From the NCBI RefSeq assembly GCF_008974265.1, contig NZ_BKZW01000001.1, positions 3,844,001 through 3,908,000 of the forward strand: 64,000 bases of DNA. Direction: 5' to 3'. This DNA comes from Dictyobacter vulcani. Its GTDB lineage: Bacteria > Chloroflexota > Ktedonobacteria > Ktedonobacterales > Ktedonobacteraceae. A model generated the notes under the pieces. That model saw only the letters and a list, made by a program, of their open reading frames with translations, had not been told where the DNA came from and ran no database searches. Below are positions 55,559 through 64,000 of the stretch, piece after piece; positions within the stretch are counted from its first letter, which is position 1, and each line of letters begins with the position of its first letter. A program made the position numbers and the translations under genes.

Positions 55559-57211
55559 TTATTGTTGCCCTTCTAGTGTATTAAAGTAATCATGCACCAG
55601 ATCTTTTTGGTTGGGAGAGACATTGCTATTATCGATGGCGTCGTGTGCTTTCTGGTTATACTTCTCGATAACCTGCGAATAAGGTACATCGGAGCCTGGC
55701 TGGACGGTTCCTGTATTATTATCGTTGCTTTGCGTACTTGAACCCTGGCCACTTTGTCCCTGCACATAGACGCGCTCATTCTTATGGTTGCCTGTACCAT
55801 TAGAGCCACCCGGACCGCCACCGCTGCCGCTACCGCCCTGACCACCACTGCCGCCCTGTCCCTGTTGACCTTGACCTTGTCCCTGTTGACCTTGCCCCTG
55901 GCCTTGTTGGCCCTGACCTTGCTGACCCTGCCCCTGACCTTGCTGACCCTGTCCCTGGCCTTGTTGTCCCTGGCCCTGGCCTTGTTGTCCCTGACTCTGC
56001 TGACCTTGTTGAGCCTGGCTGGTTGTATTATCGGTGGCAGAAGCCAGATCATTGGCAGAATTTTGTAAGTCCTGACTGGCTTTATTGATTGCGTTCTCAC
56101 CAGCTTGATCGGATGCGGATTGGCTGCTGGCAGCTCCCACTGAGTTGGCAGCATCGGATGTTTCGCTACTGCTGCCATCGGCTAGCGATTTGGCAAGTTG
56201 ATGTAATGAAGAACTGAGAGCGGGATCTTTGCTAGCCTGATTGGCGGCTTTTTCCATATCTTGCGCAAGCTGTTTACGCTGCTCTGGAGTCAGGGATTTG
56301 GCTTGTTTGGCGAGATCTTGTAAGGCCTGCTTCAGACTCTTGCTATCGTTATTGCTTAATGCGTTTCCTGCGGCTCTGGCATTGGCGTTTGAACTACTTT
56401 TGAGCGCGTCACCGGCTGCTGAACGTGCTTGATTTTTGTTGGCGGCCTGCGGATCGCGCAACTGGTCCAGTTTCGCCTGTGCTTCCGAGAGGGCTTGTTG
56501 AGCCTCGGTAGGATTTTTCGCTTGCTGGAGTTTGTTTTGTAGCTTGCTTAACACCTGGTCGATTTTCTGTTTTTGGTCCTGTGTGAGCGACGGCTCCTGG
56601 GCGATGACCTGCTTGAGTTTCTCAATGTTATTGATCTGTTTGGCGATCTGCGTTTGCATGGCCGCTTGCTGTTTGAGTATAGCCGTCATCGGGTTAGGCA
56701 CAAAAATCAATGGGACCAGGAGTAATAGCAAGACAATGAGTGTGATACTGGTGGCGCGCTGCAGGCGCAGTGAGATAGTTCTGGCCGGGGTATGAGCCTG
56801 CAATTTCTTGAGTGCATCCCGGCGTTGTAAACCGGCCAGTATCGATGTTTGCTCGCGTAACTCCCATGCGGTCCCGATGCGATCATGGAGTGCCAGGCGC
56901 TGATCAACGTTCTGCGCGGTTGTGGTAAAGGTTGGTCGGAGCCAGAGTGCCAGCGCGATTCCAAGGAGTGGAAAGGTGATCCCCATTCCCAGTGCCCAGT
57001 AAGGAGCCTGAGCCCAGGGAATGATGCGAGAAACAAGTAATACCAGACATGCCAGGCATAAGCCTGCTAGCAAGCCTCTTATCCCCCAGAAAAAAACCTT
57101 CTGGACCCAGATGCGTCTGCGCCAGGGTGCAAGCACGCGCTGGAGCGTGCCTGCTGTTGGTACATCCCTGATAGTTGTCGTTGGTGTATGTGACGGTATA
57201 AAGGTTGCCAT
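55559..57211 (-). CDS. Membrane-anchored coiled-coil protein with Gly-Gln repeat region
   Basis: The product is about 550 residues. Three hydrophobic segments lie in the first ~190 residues (FWGIRGLLAGLCLACLVLLV, ALGMGITFPLLGIALALWL, SITLIVLLLLLVPLIFV), resembling the DUF4175-type layout found near MoxR genes. A long Lys/Gln/Ala coiled coil follows, then a Ser/Asn-rich stretch. About a dozen tandem GQGQQ-type repeats come next, turning into GGSGGQGGSGSGGG and a C-terminal NVSPNQKDLVHDYFNTLEGQ. The ATG at 57211 has AAAGGGT upstream. Function is unknown; the repeats suggest a flexible extracytoplasmic or scaffold tether. Confidence 0.72.
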   Translation of the reverse strand: MATFIPSHTPTTTIRDVPTAGTLQRVLAPWRRRIWVQKVFFWGIRGLLAGLCLACLVLLVSRIIPWAQAPYWALGMGITFPLLGIALALWLRPTFTTTAQNVDQRLALHDRIGTAWELREQTSILAGLQRRDALKKLQAHTPARTISLRLQRATSITLIVLLLLLVPLIFVPNPMTAILKQQAAMQTQIAKQINNIEKLKQVIAQEPSLTQDQKQKIDQVLSKLQNKLQQAKNPTEAQQALSEAQAKLDQLRDPQAANKNQARSAAGDALKSSSNANARAAGNALSNNDSKSLKQALQDLAKQAKSLTPEQRKQLAQDMEKAANQASKDPALSSSLHQLAKSLADGSSSETSDAANSVGAASSQSASDQAGENAINKASQDLQNSANDLASATDNTTSQAQQGQQSQGQQGQGQGQQGQGQGQQGQGQGQQGQGQQGQGQGQQGQGQGQQGQGGSGGQGGSGSGGGPGGSNGTGNHKNERVYVQGQSGQGSSTQSNDNNTGTVQPGSDVPYSQVIEKYNQKAHDAIDNSNVSPNQKDLVHDYFNTLEGQQ

Positions 57212-57289
57212 GCTACACCCTTTCTCGCGTCTCATCAGTTGGACGGATGTATTGAATCATTTGCGGTACCTATACCTGTCTTCTTTGAA

Positions 57290-58183
57290 TTACGCTGTAA
57301 CTGACGCCTTTGTTTCGTGCTTTTCGTTCAGGCTGTGATTTTTATGAAGGCGTTGTTTCAATCTATTCCAGCCCTGGGGTTTGACCAACCACAGGCTCAA
57401 GGCGATAAAAAACAGGATTGCCATGCTGCTGAAGATGCAATAAACTTGCCAGATTGGCATTATAAATGGACCAAACATCGTTGCGTTGTTGCCGATAATG
57501 CCCCCATAATTATAGGTGCTCAGCAGGGCCATGACTGGATGCCAGTTCAGGTAAACTGGAATATCCGGTGACGCCATTGTTGAATGCGTGCTTTGAGGTA
57601 CTATAATGGCCAGTAACACAGGGAGTCCCAGCCAGAGTAATAACAGCACATACGAGAGTGCCGTTGAAATGGCTGGACGTGCTACCAGGGTGGAACAAAA
57701 GATGCCCAGACTGGCTGCCAGCATAGCTGTGAGCACAAAGATTAACAATGCTTCTAGTGCCTGAATGGGAGAAACTCCGCCAAAGAAAAAGACCAGGCTG
57801 AATATTGGGATCGAAGCCGCAATCAGTAGTAGCGCATTGATTAGTCCTGCTAACCATTTGCCCGTAATTAAGGCAGTGGATGAGAGATTTGAGCAGAGGA
57901 GCAGATCAAAGGTCTGGCGCTCTTTCTCTCCATTGATAGCGGTAGAAGTAAAGGCCGGGGTGATAAAAAGAATCAGAAATAACTGCACAATTAAGAGCAA
58001 GCTGTATAAGCCCAGGCCGATATTACCCCAGTTACCACTATTATTGGCTCCGGCGCTGCTGACACTCACATTCAGCCATCCCAATAATCCTAGTAATAAG
58101 ATGTAAGCAACAATCAGCCAGATGGTGCGTTCGCGTCGCATGCGTAGACGCATCTCTTTAATCAGAAGTGCGGTAAAGGTCAT
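57290..58183 (-). CDS. ABC-2 type transporter permease
   Basis: The 297-residue product has six predicted membrane segments, starting with IWLIVAYILLLGLLGWLNV and including LLLIVQLFLILFITPAFTSTAINGEKERQTFDLLLCSNLSS. The 'GEKERQTFDLL' motif is characteristic of ABC-2/NatB-like permeases. It overlaps the ATPase gene upstream by 4 nt, which marks them as one transporter. With only one permease gene, it probably forms a homodimer. Substrate is unknown; similar pairs near MoxR loci may move envelope components. Confidence 0.88.
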   Translation of the reverse strand: MTFTALLIKEMRLRMRRERTIWLIVAYILLLGLLGWLNVSVSSAGANNSGNWGNIGLGLYSLLLIVQLFLILFITPAFTSTAINGEKERQTFDLLLCSNLSSTALITGKWLAGLINALLLIAASIPIFSLVFFFGGVSPIQALEALLIFVLTAMLAASLGIFCSTLVARPAISTALSYVLLLLWLGLPVLLAIIVPQSTHSTMASPDIPVYLNWHPVMALLSTYNYGGIIGNNATMFGPFIMPIWQVYCIFSSMAILFFIALSLWLVKPQGWNRLKQRLHKNHSLNEKHETKASVTA

Positions 58184-59172
58184 GACTGACTGTTCCTTTC
58201 GGTAATATTTAAGAAAACTTCTTCCAGGCGGCCACCGCCAGAACGTGGCGCGAAGGAGACAATCGGCAGGCCTTTAGTGATCAGGGTGGCCAGAATCTGA
58301 TGGAGCGCCTGATCATCGCCGGTAAAATCAGCTTGAATCAGTGTTTCTTCAGGTGTGGTCAGGTTATGGAGATCGGTGACATCTTTCAGGTGATTGAGCG
58401 CTTCTTCTACACGCTCTTTGTCCAGCAGACGGATCTCTATTTGTCTGCCTCCACCCAGTTGATGGATGACTTTTTCTACATCGCCCGCAATGACCAGTTC
58501 ACCATTTTGCAGGATCGCGATATCGGTGCACATTTCTGCCAGTTCAAGCAGGATATGTGAACTGATCAGCACGGTTTTGCCCATGCCCTGTAACGTTCTT
58601 ACTAATTCACGTAACTCTACGCGTGCGCGTGGATCGAGTCCTGAGGCAGGTTCGTCGAGCAGGAGGATCTCTGGATCGTGTACCATGGCGCGGGCCAGGC
58701 ACAGGCGCTGCTTCATACCACGGGAGAGTGTCTCTACCATCGCATCGCGCTTGGATGTGAGTTCCACCAATTCTAAAAGATCGGTGACGATCCCGGCCCG
58801 TTTCTGCCGTGGAATACCATGAATGCCGGCATAAAATTCCAGATACTCTGTCGAACTCAGATCAGGATAGACGCCAAAGAAGTCTGGCATATATCCCACT
58901 TTCCGCTGAATAATAGCAGGCGTGCTCGTTACCTCTTGTTGCCCGAACCAGACCTGTCCGGAACTGGGTGTGAGCAGCGCCGCCAGGATTCTCAGGAGCG
59001 TCGTCTTGCCGGCCCCGTTGGGTCCAATCAGACCGAAGATGGTGCCACGTGGAATTTCTATGCTGATATCTCGTAACGCATGCGTATTGCGATAGCTTTT
59101 TGAGATATGTTGTATTCTGATTAACGGCTCTGTCTTGTCAGTGACCGTAGATGGTAAAACCATTGGTTGCAT
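58180..59172 (-). CDS. ABC-2 type transporter ATP-binding protein
   Basis: The 330-residue product has Walker A GPNGAGKTTLLRIL near residue 54, Q-loop VGYMPDFFGVYPDLS near 92, signature LSRGMKQRLCLARAM near 147, and Walker B EILLLDEPASGLDP. The C-terminal ~90 residues form the extension typical of exporter-type (CcmA/NatA) ATPases. The start follows the large surface protein by 12 nt and the end overlaps the permease by 4 nt (ATGA). Function is energising export by the adjacent permease. Confidence 0.93.
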   Translation of the reverse strand: MQPMVLPSTVTDKTEPLIRIQHISKSYRNTHALRDISIEIPRGTIFGLIGPNGAGKTTLLRILAALLTPSSGQVWFGQQEVTSTPAIIQRKVGYMPDFFGVYPDLSSTEYLEFYAGIHGIPRQKRAGIVTDLLELVELTSKRDAMVETLSRGMKQRLCLARAMVHDPEILLLDEPASGLDPRARVELRELVRTLQGMGKTVLISSHILLELAEMCTDIAILQNGELVIAGDVEKVIHQLGGGRQIEIRLLDKERVEEALNHLKDVTDLHNLTTPEETLIQADFTGDDQALHQILATLITKGLPIVSFAPRSGGGRLEEVFLNITERNSQS

Positions 59173-59184
59173 AATTGCCCCTCT

Positions 59185-61907
59185 CTAATGTGCGATCGTT
59201 CCTTGTAACTGTAAGGCGGGTTTATCAAAAACAGCACTGGTATCGTGATTGTTCAAGTGGAGCAAAATGCGGCCATCCGGTCCAATATAAGCTTGCGCAT
59301 TTTTGACTGTACACGAAAATTGGCTGAACGAAATCGCATCCCAGGATTGTTTTTGCCAGTTGTAGAGATAGGACTGTATGTGATTAATATCGCTTGTAAC
59401 TCCCAGATTCATAGGTATGTTTTTCGTCGGTGATGTTGAAGATGTCAGCGTGAACTGGCTATCCTGTATCGGGGCCGTTGTTGGTAGCATGTATTCTATT
59501 GTCATGTTTCCTGATGTCATCATATAGGTCTCTGGTATCGGTTCCTGGATACTACCTGGAGAATTCTGCTGAACATGCACGATCTGACTGTTGATGACAC
59601 TTGATGGTAAGGTGATCGGTCCCGAAAATTGCATATCTAATGGAGCCTGGACCATGGTTTCTTGTGAGCCATTGGTGGACTGTCCGTTGACTGTGATTCC
59701 GTTCGCATTATTGCTGGCGTTTTGAGCCCAGCCGATAATTGTGCCCCTCGCCCCCGGGAGCAGCAATGGATCTCTATCACTGAAACCGGTGTTGTTGCCA
59801 TTGTTCTGCATAAAGCGTTTCATGATCATGCCATTGTTAGCGAAAATCTGTACCCCTTGATGGTAGCAGGTATTATTGTCACAAGATCCTCCACTGAGTG
59901 CCTCTAGCATTACCGCATGGCGATGGGGGTGTCCCTGGGTTGACTGGAGCCATTAGACGCATAGTAACCATCATTGGGACTGCTCGTTAGTCCGCGACTA
60001 TTCGCGATCTGGTCGGCGATCGTCAGGTTATTGGCAGAGGGACTACTCTTACTTGTGAGGTTAATAGTGATCTGTTTTGTGCTATTGGATTGCAGGTCTC
60101 CGATTGCGACATAGCTATTTCCCACCAGTACAAATGCATCGGCGAGTGTATATGGTAGCGTGCTGGTGACGGTTCCGCTCACTGTGTTGTTTTGCACCTG
60201 TAACTGAGAAGTAATGCCGCCGGTTGTATGTGTATCTTGTTGTGTTAACAGTGAACGGGTCGTCCAGATATCTACGCCTTGTAGATTGACATCAGTATTG
60301 TTGTTGCCTACGGTAAAAATTGAATTTTGTGTGCCGCTGGACTGGCTATAGGGCGAATACATGGGATTGACCTGCTCGACTGGTTGTACCAGGGTCGTCC
60401 CGGGCACATGCACCTGGAAATCACCCTGGCTGGGGACAAAAACGCCTAACCAGGTCGTTGCATGTCCACTTGAGCCTGTTTTATCCGGGGCGTTAAGTTG
60501 GAGCAGGGTGATGCTGCTATTGATGATCGAGGACCCCTTTTGCTGGAGGGCCAGTCCATAGCTGAGGAGAGTAAAAACCACGATAGTGGATAAGACGATG
60601 CGCCAGGTCCAACTGCGCCGCTTCAAGACGCGCACCAGCAAGAGGCGAATGGGTCCTAGAATGGCAACATAGCTGAGGAGAAGGACCAGAATCAGCCAGA
60701 TGGAAGGATAGGCATTGGGGAAAAAGGTTTGTAGTAATGCCGTCATACCAGGAAAATAATTCATACCACTCTGCATCTGGCCTTTGTTGATATTTGTATT
60801 ATTTGCGCTGGTAAGGACGCGATCACTCAGCGATCGGAGTAATACGCTTGACCATAATTGATTGGTCTGCTGCCAGCTGGTCAGAGGCTCAAGAGTTGGA
60901 TCATAGGCCAGATAATAGACGGTACCCTGCCCGAGAGTTTTCTGGGCAATCAGGGGTGTCTTGCCATCAGCGAGTATTGTCGTGCTGTTAGGTGTTGTTT
61001 GTGCCAGACTGATGGGCACTGTAGCGTTGACCGTATCCTTTGCCGGTTGGTCCCCTTTGGTCAGGGTATTTACAGGCAGTAAATGCTTGCCAGCTGCCAG
61101 TGTGCCGTTTCCCTGGATCGTGACTGGCAACAGACTGCCTGGCAGGGAGCTTAGAGTGCGTTTCCACTCGGGACCACCGCTCACGATCAAGTTACCACCC
61201 TGATTGACCCAGCTTTGCAGTGCTCCCAGTTGGTCCTGTGAGAGGCTGCTGGTGGTAAAATTGTCCAGGACAATGGCATCAAAATTTTTGAGTACCTGTG
61301 CCTGTTTGGGTAGAGTGGCTGCACTCAGGTTTTTAATCTGTCCCGAGGTACTAAACAGGTTGGAAAGAGATAAATTCAACTGACCAAAATTGTTTGGAGT
61401 ATCGGAGAGGATGCCAATCAAGGTCAAATTGTTATTGTTATTACCAGACAGAATGGCTTGATGCGCCACGCGATGCCCTGCCTCATCCAGGAGATCTACT
61501 GAGATCTGGGCATTGGCACCTTGAAAACTTAAATCGACGGGAACTGATAGCGTGACTTGTTTCTTTGCACCCGGAGGAAGATTAATCGTTTCTTGATAGG
61601 CATTCGCTCTTTGCATCATATTTGGTCCGGGAATCGCAGCTGAAGGCACGTTGATAGATATTTTTCCCGTAAAATCGTTACCACTGTTGCTGAGATCGAT
61701 CTGGATCGGAGTCCAGTTGCCGTCTTGATAGATGCCATCAAAGCCGATACTGGCTTTAAGGATGGTCGGCCCATTTACCATATGTTGTGTTGAGCGGGCG
61801 GAGACGGCGGGGGCGAAAAGGATAGATAAGAGTAAAATGGTGATACCAGCCACAATAGAGATTGTGGATCGTAATACGTGCCGAGGCCGTATCATTAACA
61901 TGAGCAT
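59185..61907 (-). CDS. Large exported membrane protein with GATase1-like domain (apparent frame break)
   Basis: The joined product is about 907 residues. It has an N-terminal signal-type segment (ISIVAGITILLLSILFAPAVSA), then beta-rich extracytoplasmic domains. A GATase1-like part follows (FDAIVLDNFTTSSLSQDQLGALQSWVNQGGNLIVSGG), then two membrane helices (WLILVLLLSYVAILGPIRLLL and IVLSTIVVFTLLSYGLALQ) and a long C-terminal beta-rich domain. The last 240 residues lie in another frame after the G5 run 59935-59939; one more base joins RDTPHRHAVMLEALSGG. Without it, the second part would start at an ATG overlapping the stop (TAATG) and lack any export signal. It heads the ABC/MoxR/VWA operon. Function unknown. 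Confidence 0.8.
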
Positions 61908-62151
61908 ATCCTTGAGCCTCTCTAATCCATGTATTATTACATTAATGCAGGTCTTTAGACATGTGTTTTGCTCAATTGGAACATATATCTCTACTTATAT
62001 AATCTCGTCTATAAGTTCGCCATGAACATACCTGAAGAGATATGTCTGTACCAGATTTTAGAGTACTGTCAGTAGATTAGACGTTTGATAGTGGCCTTTT
62101 GTTGCACATGGAAAATTTATAGGCTATTTTTCTTGTTTATATGGCAGAAAA

Positions 62152-62203
62152 GCAAAAGAGCGGAAGAAATATGCTGTATTAGCAGTATGATCCTCCTGCT
62201 CTT
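62152..62203. other. Long hairpin upstream of the surface-protein operon
   Basis: AAAAGAGC and GCTCTTTT pair at the ends, with a wobble-containing inner stem around ATGCTG. It could act as a terminator on either strand. Nothing else is evident in 61908-62290. Confidence 0.5.
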
Positions 62204-62290
62204 TTCAATGCGTTCTCCGTCCTTTAGGGGGAATCGAGATGCAGGGGCTGTCGGCGGCCGATGCGCTCAATCCTATTGAGAAGCATCCCA

Positions 62291-62350
62291 ACGTATTGGG
62301 TCTTGTGCCTGCGAACTGTTCACGTCCGAGCAGGCACAAGACCCAATACG
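62291..62350. repeat. Hairpin repeat H, left copy
   Basis: Arms 62292-62312 and 62330-62350 are perfectly complementary over 21 bp (core GGTCTTGTGCCTGC) around a 17-nt loop. Positions 62291-62343 recur identically at 62742-62794. Confidence 0.8.
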
Positions 62351-62750
62351 TTTCGTTGAAGGAGAGAACCTCAACGGTATGGCGTGGCGTCGTGTACGTC
62401 GAGAGGGCGCCACACGCGGAGGCCGCCCTGCTGCGTTTGCGCAGGCCAGCGTGCAAGAACGACGCGCAGTGCTGTGGCGCCTACACGGATCGTGTGTGCC
62501 GTGGCCAGCGTGCTCGCGTAGCAACGTGGTGGGAGAGCGGGTGGATCCTCCCCGTACCTTCTCGAAGAGGATCACGACACAGGATCCGTCTCGGGGTAGG
62601 CGCCACAGGCATGCGATGCTCGTTGAGCCCCTCGCTCCACGAGAACGCCGCATGCCGGCCTCGCGTGTGGCGCCCTCTCCACGGACGATCCGCTGCTTTT
62701 TTTTACAACAGCTTTTGCAACCACAAAAGTGCTTAAACGAAACGTATTGG
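62343..62750. repeat. Palindromic MITE-like element R2 with terminal inverted repeats
   Basis: The ends CCAATACGTTTCGTT and AACGAAACGTATTGG are inverted repeats. The interior 62367-62750 is closely similar to 36880-37264 and is itself a giant inverted repeat: AGAGGGCGCCACACGCGG near 62402 and GCGTGTGGCGCCCTCT near 62664. Copies of hairpin H lie directly on both sides. ORFs inside have no recognisable product. Confidence 0.75.
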
Positions 62751-62794
62751 GTCTTGTGCCTGCGAACTGTTCACGTCCGAGCAGGCACAAGACC
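62742..62794. repeat. Hairpin repeat H, right copy
   Basis: This is identical over 53 nt to 62291-62343, with a 14-bp stem GGTCTTGTGCCTGC / GCAGGCACAAGACC. The arm does not extend further because the right flank differs. A degenerate GAACGTATTGG lies at about 62856. Confidence 0.8.
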
Positions 62795-62909
62795 TGCCGT
62801 TACGTTGGGAGACGTGCTTGCTGAACCCCAACGGAGCGACCAGGATGCGCTTACGTTGAACGTATTGGTTCTTTTCCCTGCTTTCCCCTTAAAAGACGGA
62901 GGACTATGA

Positions 62910-63890
62910 TTATGGGAGCAAATCTCGCATCTGTTTTCCTACTGTCTCAATCTGGTGTGCTGCGTCTTTTCTACGCATGGCTTGCAAGGTGGGGCGACCA
63001 GCTTGATTCTCTAGAATCCAGTTGCGCGCAAATGTACCAGTCTGGATTTCATGGAGCACATTCCGCATCTGTTCACGGCTCTGCTCGCCGATAATGCGTG
63101 GTCCAGTCACGTAGTCCCCGAACTCGGCTGTATCGCTGATCGAGTTATGCATAAAATGAATGCCACCTTTATAGAGCAGGTCGGCGATCAATTTCACTTC
63201 CTGTAAGCAACAGGTATAAGCGACTTCTGGCTGATAGCCTGCTTCGACCAGGGTCTCAAATGCGCTCCGAATCAGTGAGGTGAGTCCGCCACACAGCACG
63301 ACCTGTTCGGCGAAAAGATCTGTTTCGGTCTCCTCGGCCAGTGTGGTCTGGATAATGCCCGCGCGGGTACAGCCCAGCGCACGTGCATAGGAGATGGTTA
63401 ATGCTCTGGCCTGACCCGTGATATCCTGATAGACGGTCCAGAGCGCTGGAATCCCTGAACCCGCCTGATACATCTGGCGCAACTGTACCCCTGGACCATT
63501 AGGAGCAACCATCGCTACATCCACATCAGCTGGCGGCACGATCTGTCCGTATTGCAGACTAAAGCCATGCGCCACCAGGAGGATTTTTCCGGCAGACAGC
63601 GTATCTTTGATGCTCTCGGTATATACCTGACCCTGATATTGATCGGGAACCAGCAGCATAATGCAATCTGCTCTGGCCGCTGCTTCGTGTGGAAGCAGCG
63701 GTGACCAGCCATCCTTTTCAGCCTTGAGCCGACTGCGGCTAATTTCTGGCAGACCGATCAGGACTTCGCAGCCGCTGTCGCGTAAGTTGAGGGCATGGGC
63801 ATGGCCCTGACTTCCATAACCAATGATGGCGATGCGTTTGTGCCGTATCAGTTCGATATCTGCATCTGCGTCATATAAAAGAGTTGCCAT
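62910..63890 (-). CDS. ilvC: Divergent ketol-acid reductoisomerase homologue
   Basis: Ketol-acid reductoisomerase makes 2,3-dihydroxy-isovalerate in branched-chain amino acid synthesis. The 326-residue product is clearly class I: KRIAIIGYGSQGHAHALNLRDSG (NADPH site), ETDLFAEQVVLCGG with two metal ligands, and SISDTAEFGDYVTGPRII. Two strongly conserved positions differ: the usual APKGPGH reads APNGPGV, and the usual AYFECLHE reads AYTCCLQE, losing a metal-ligand Glu. The His of LVAHGFS is kept. It may be a paralogue with changed chemistry rather than the main IlvC, so the symbol is provisional. Window-edge sequence upstream (63891-64000) shows no gene. Confidence 0.75.
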   Translation of the reverse strand: MATLLYDADADIELIRHKRIAIIGYGSQGHAHALNLRDSGCEVLIGLPEISRSRLKAEKDGWSPLLPHEAAARADCIMLLVPDQYQGQVYTESIKDTLSAGKILLVAHGFSLQYGQIVPPADVDVAMVAPNGPGVQLRQMYQAGSGIPALWTVYQDITGQARALTISYARALGCTRAGIIQTTLAEETETDLFAEQVVLCGGLTSLIRSAFETLVEAGYQPEVAYTCCLQEVKLIADLLYKGGIHFMHNSISDTAEFGDYVTGPRIIGEQSREQMRNVLHEIQTGTFARNWILENQAGRPTLQAMRRKDAAHQIETVGKQMRDLLP

Positions 63891-64000
63891 GGATCCTGTT
63901 TATCCTTTGTCTCTCGTGTGAGTATGATCTCGTAACGTCTTTTCTGCTCAGGCTTCGGGCCTGTTGGATGCGTCGGTTCCCTCATCTTGTAAAGCCTGTG

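Noticed and set aside
55754..56068. Plus-strand ORF of Leu/Thr/Ala repeats.
   Set aside because: It is the antisense shadow of the GQGQQ repeat tract of the minus-strand gene.
62239..62909. Overlapping ORFs on both strands in R2 and similar ones in R1 rich in Arg, Ala and Pro.
   Set aside because: They are readings of an inverted-repeat element; the two repeats do not keep a common frame, and no domain is visible.
1..64000. CRISPR arrays, tRNA or rRNA genes, prophage genes.
   Set aside because: No regularly spaced direct repeats, no cloverleaf-like tRNA segments and no phage structural or integrase genes were seen on either strand.

Overview
This 64 kb window looks like the chromosome of a heterotrophic Ktedonobacteria-type member of the Chloroflexota. 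That placement is inference from gene content, not from a marker gene: an OpcA/Zwf oxidative pentose phosphate pathway, FHA-domain proteins beside an FtsW/RodA homologue, menaquinone-type electron transfer from acyl-CoA dehydrogenase, a very long disordered IF2 N-terminus, and many palindromic repeats and an IS605-like relic. Composition is roughly half G+C. I see no rRNA, tRNA, CRISPR array or prophage.

Layout. 0.1-1.1 kb: P1-family peptidase. 1.4-9.9 kb: a minus-strand pentose phosphate block in the order tkt, tal, zwf, opcA, pgl, rpe, ending in a strong terminator and interrupted by a ~400-bp IS200/IS605-like relic directly before pgl. 10-12.8 kb: mutS. 13-15.6 kb: a LapA-like membrane protein and two unrecognised hydrophilic proteins. 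15.8-27.1 kb: nusA, ylxR, infB, rbfA, nrnA, truB, ribF, fhaA, fhaB, ftsW/rodA, a translation/RNA-maturation block running into a cell-envelope FHA/FtsW block. 27.4-35 kb: DinB protein, acyl-CoA dehydrogenase, CorC-type membrane protein, and an etfB-etfA-FeS quinone-reductase operon. 35.3-41 kb: PH-like protein, GNAT, small membrane proteins, PRC-barrel protein, menA, and a RIO1-type kinase with an elaborate leader. 41-47.5 kb: amino-acid antiporter divergent from a PLP decarboxylase, an alcohol dehydrogenase and PTS enzyme I. 47.5-61.9 kb: a ~14 kb minus-strand run of surface protein, ABC-2 exporter, coiled-coil membrane protein, MoxR ATPase, DUF58 protein, two VWA proteins, class II aldolase and HPr. 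62.3-63.9 kb: palindromic repeats and a divergent ketol-acid reductoisomerase homologue.

Two things dominate interpretation. First, at least ten genes (mutS, infB, fhaA, the FeS oxidoreductase, menA, the APC antiporter, the alcohol dehydrogenase, ptsI, the DUF58 protein, the large surface protein) are each split by one or two single-base frame breaks; eleven of the twelve breaks need one added base, mostly in short G/C runs. This pattern fits base-call or assembly indels better than pseudogenisation, so these genes are annotated across the breaks. Second, several leaders carry strong signals: a consensus promoter, small ORF and tandem terminators before the RIO kinase, a terminator inside the infB leader, and a hairpin inside the nusA leader. 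Three loci carry long hairpins of different sequence, two of them inside an identical flanking module.
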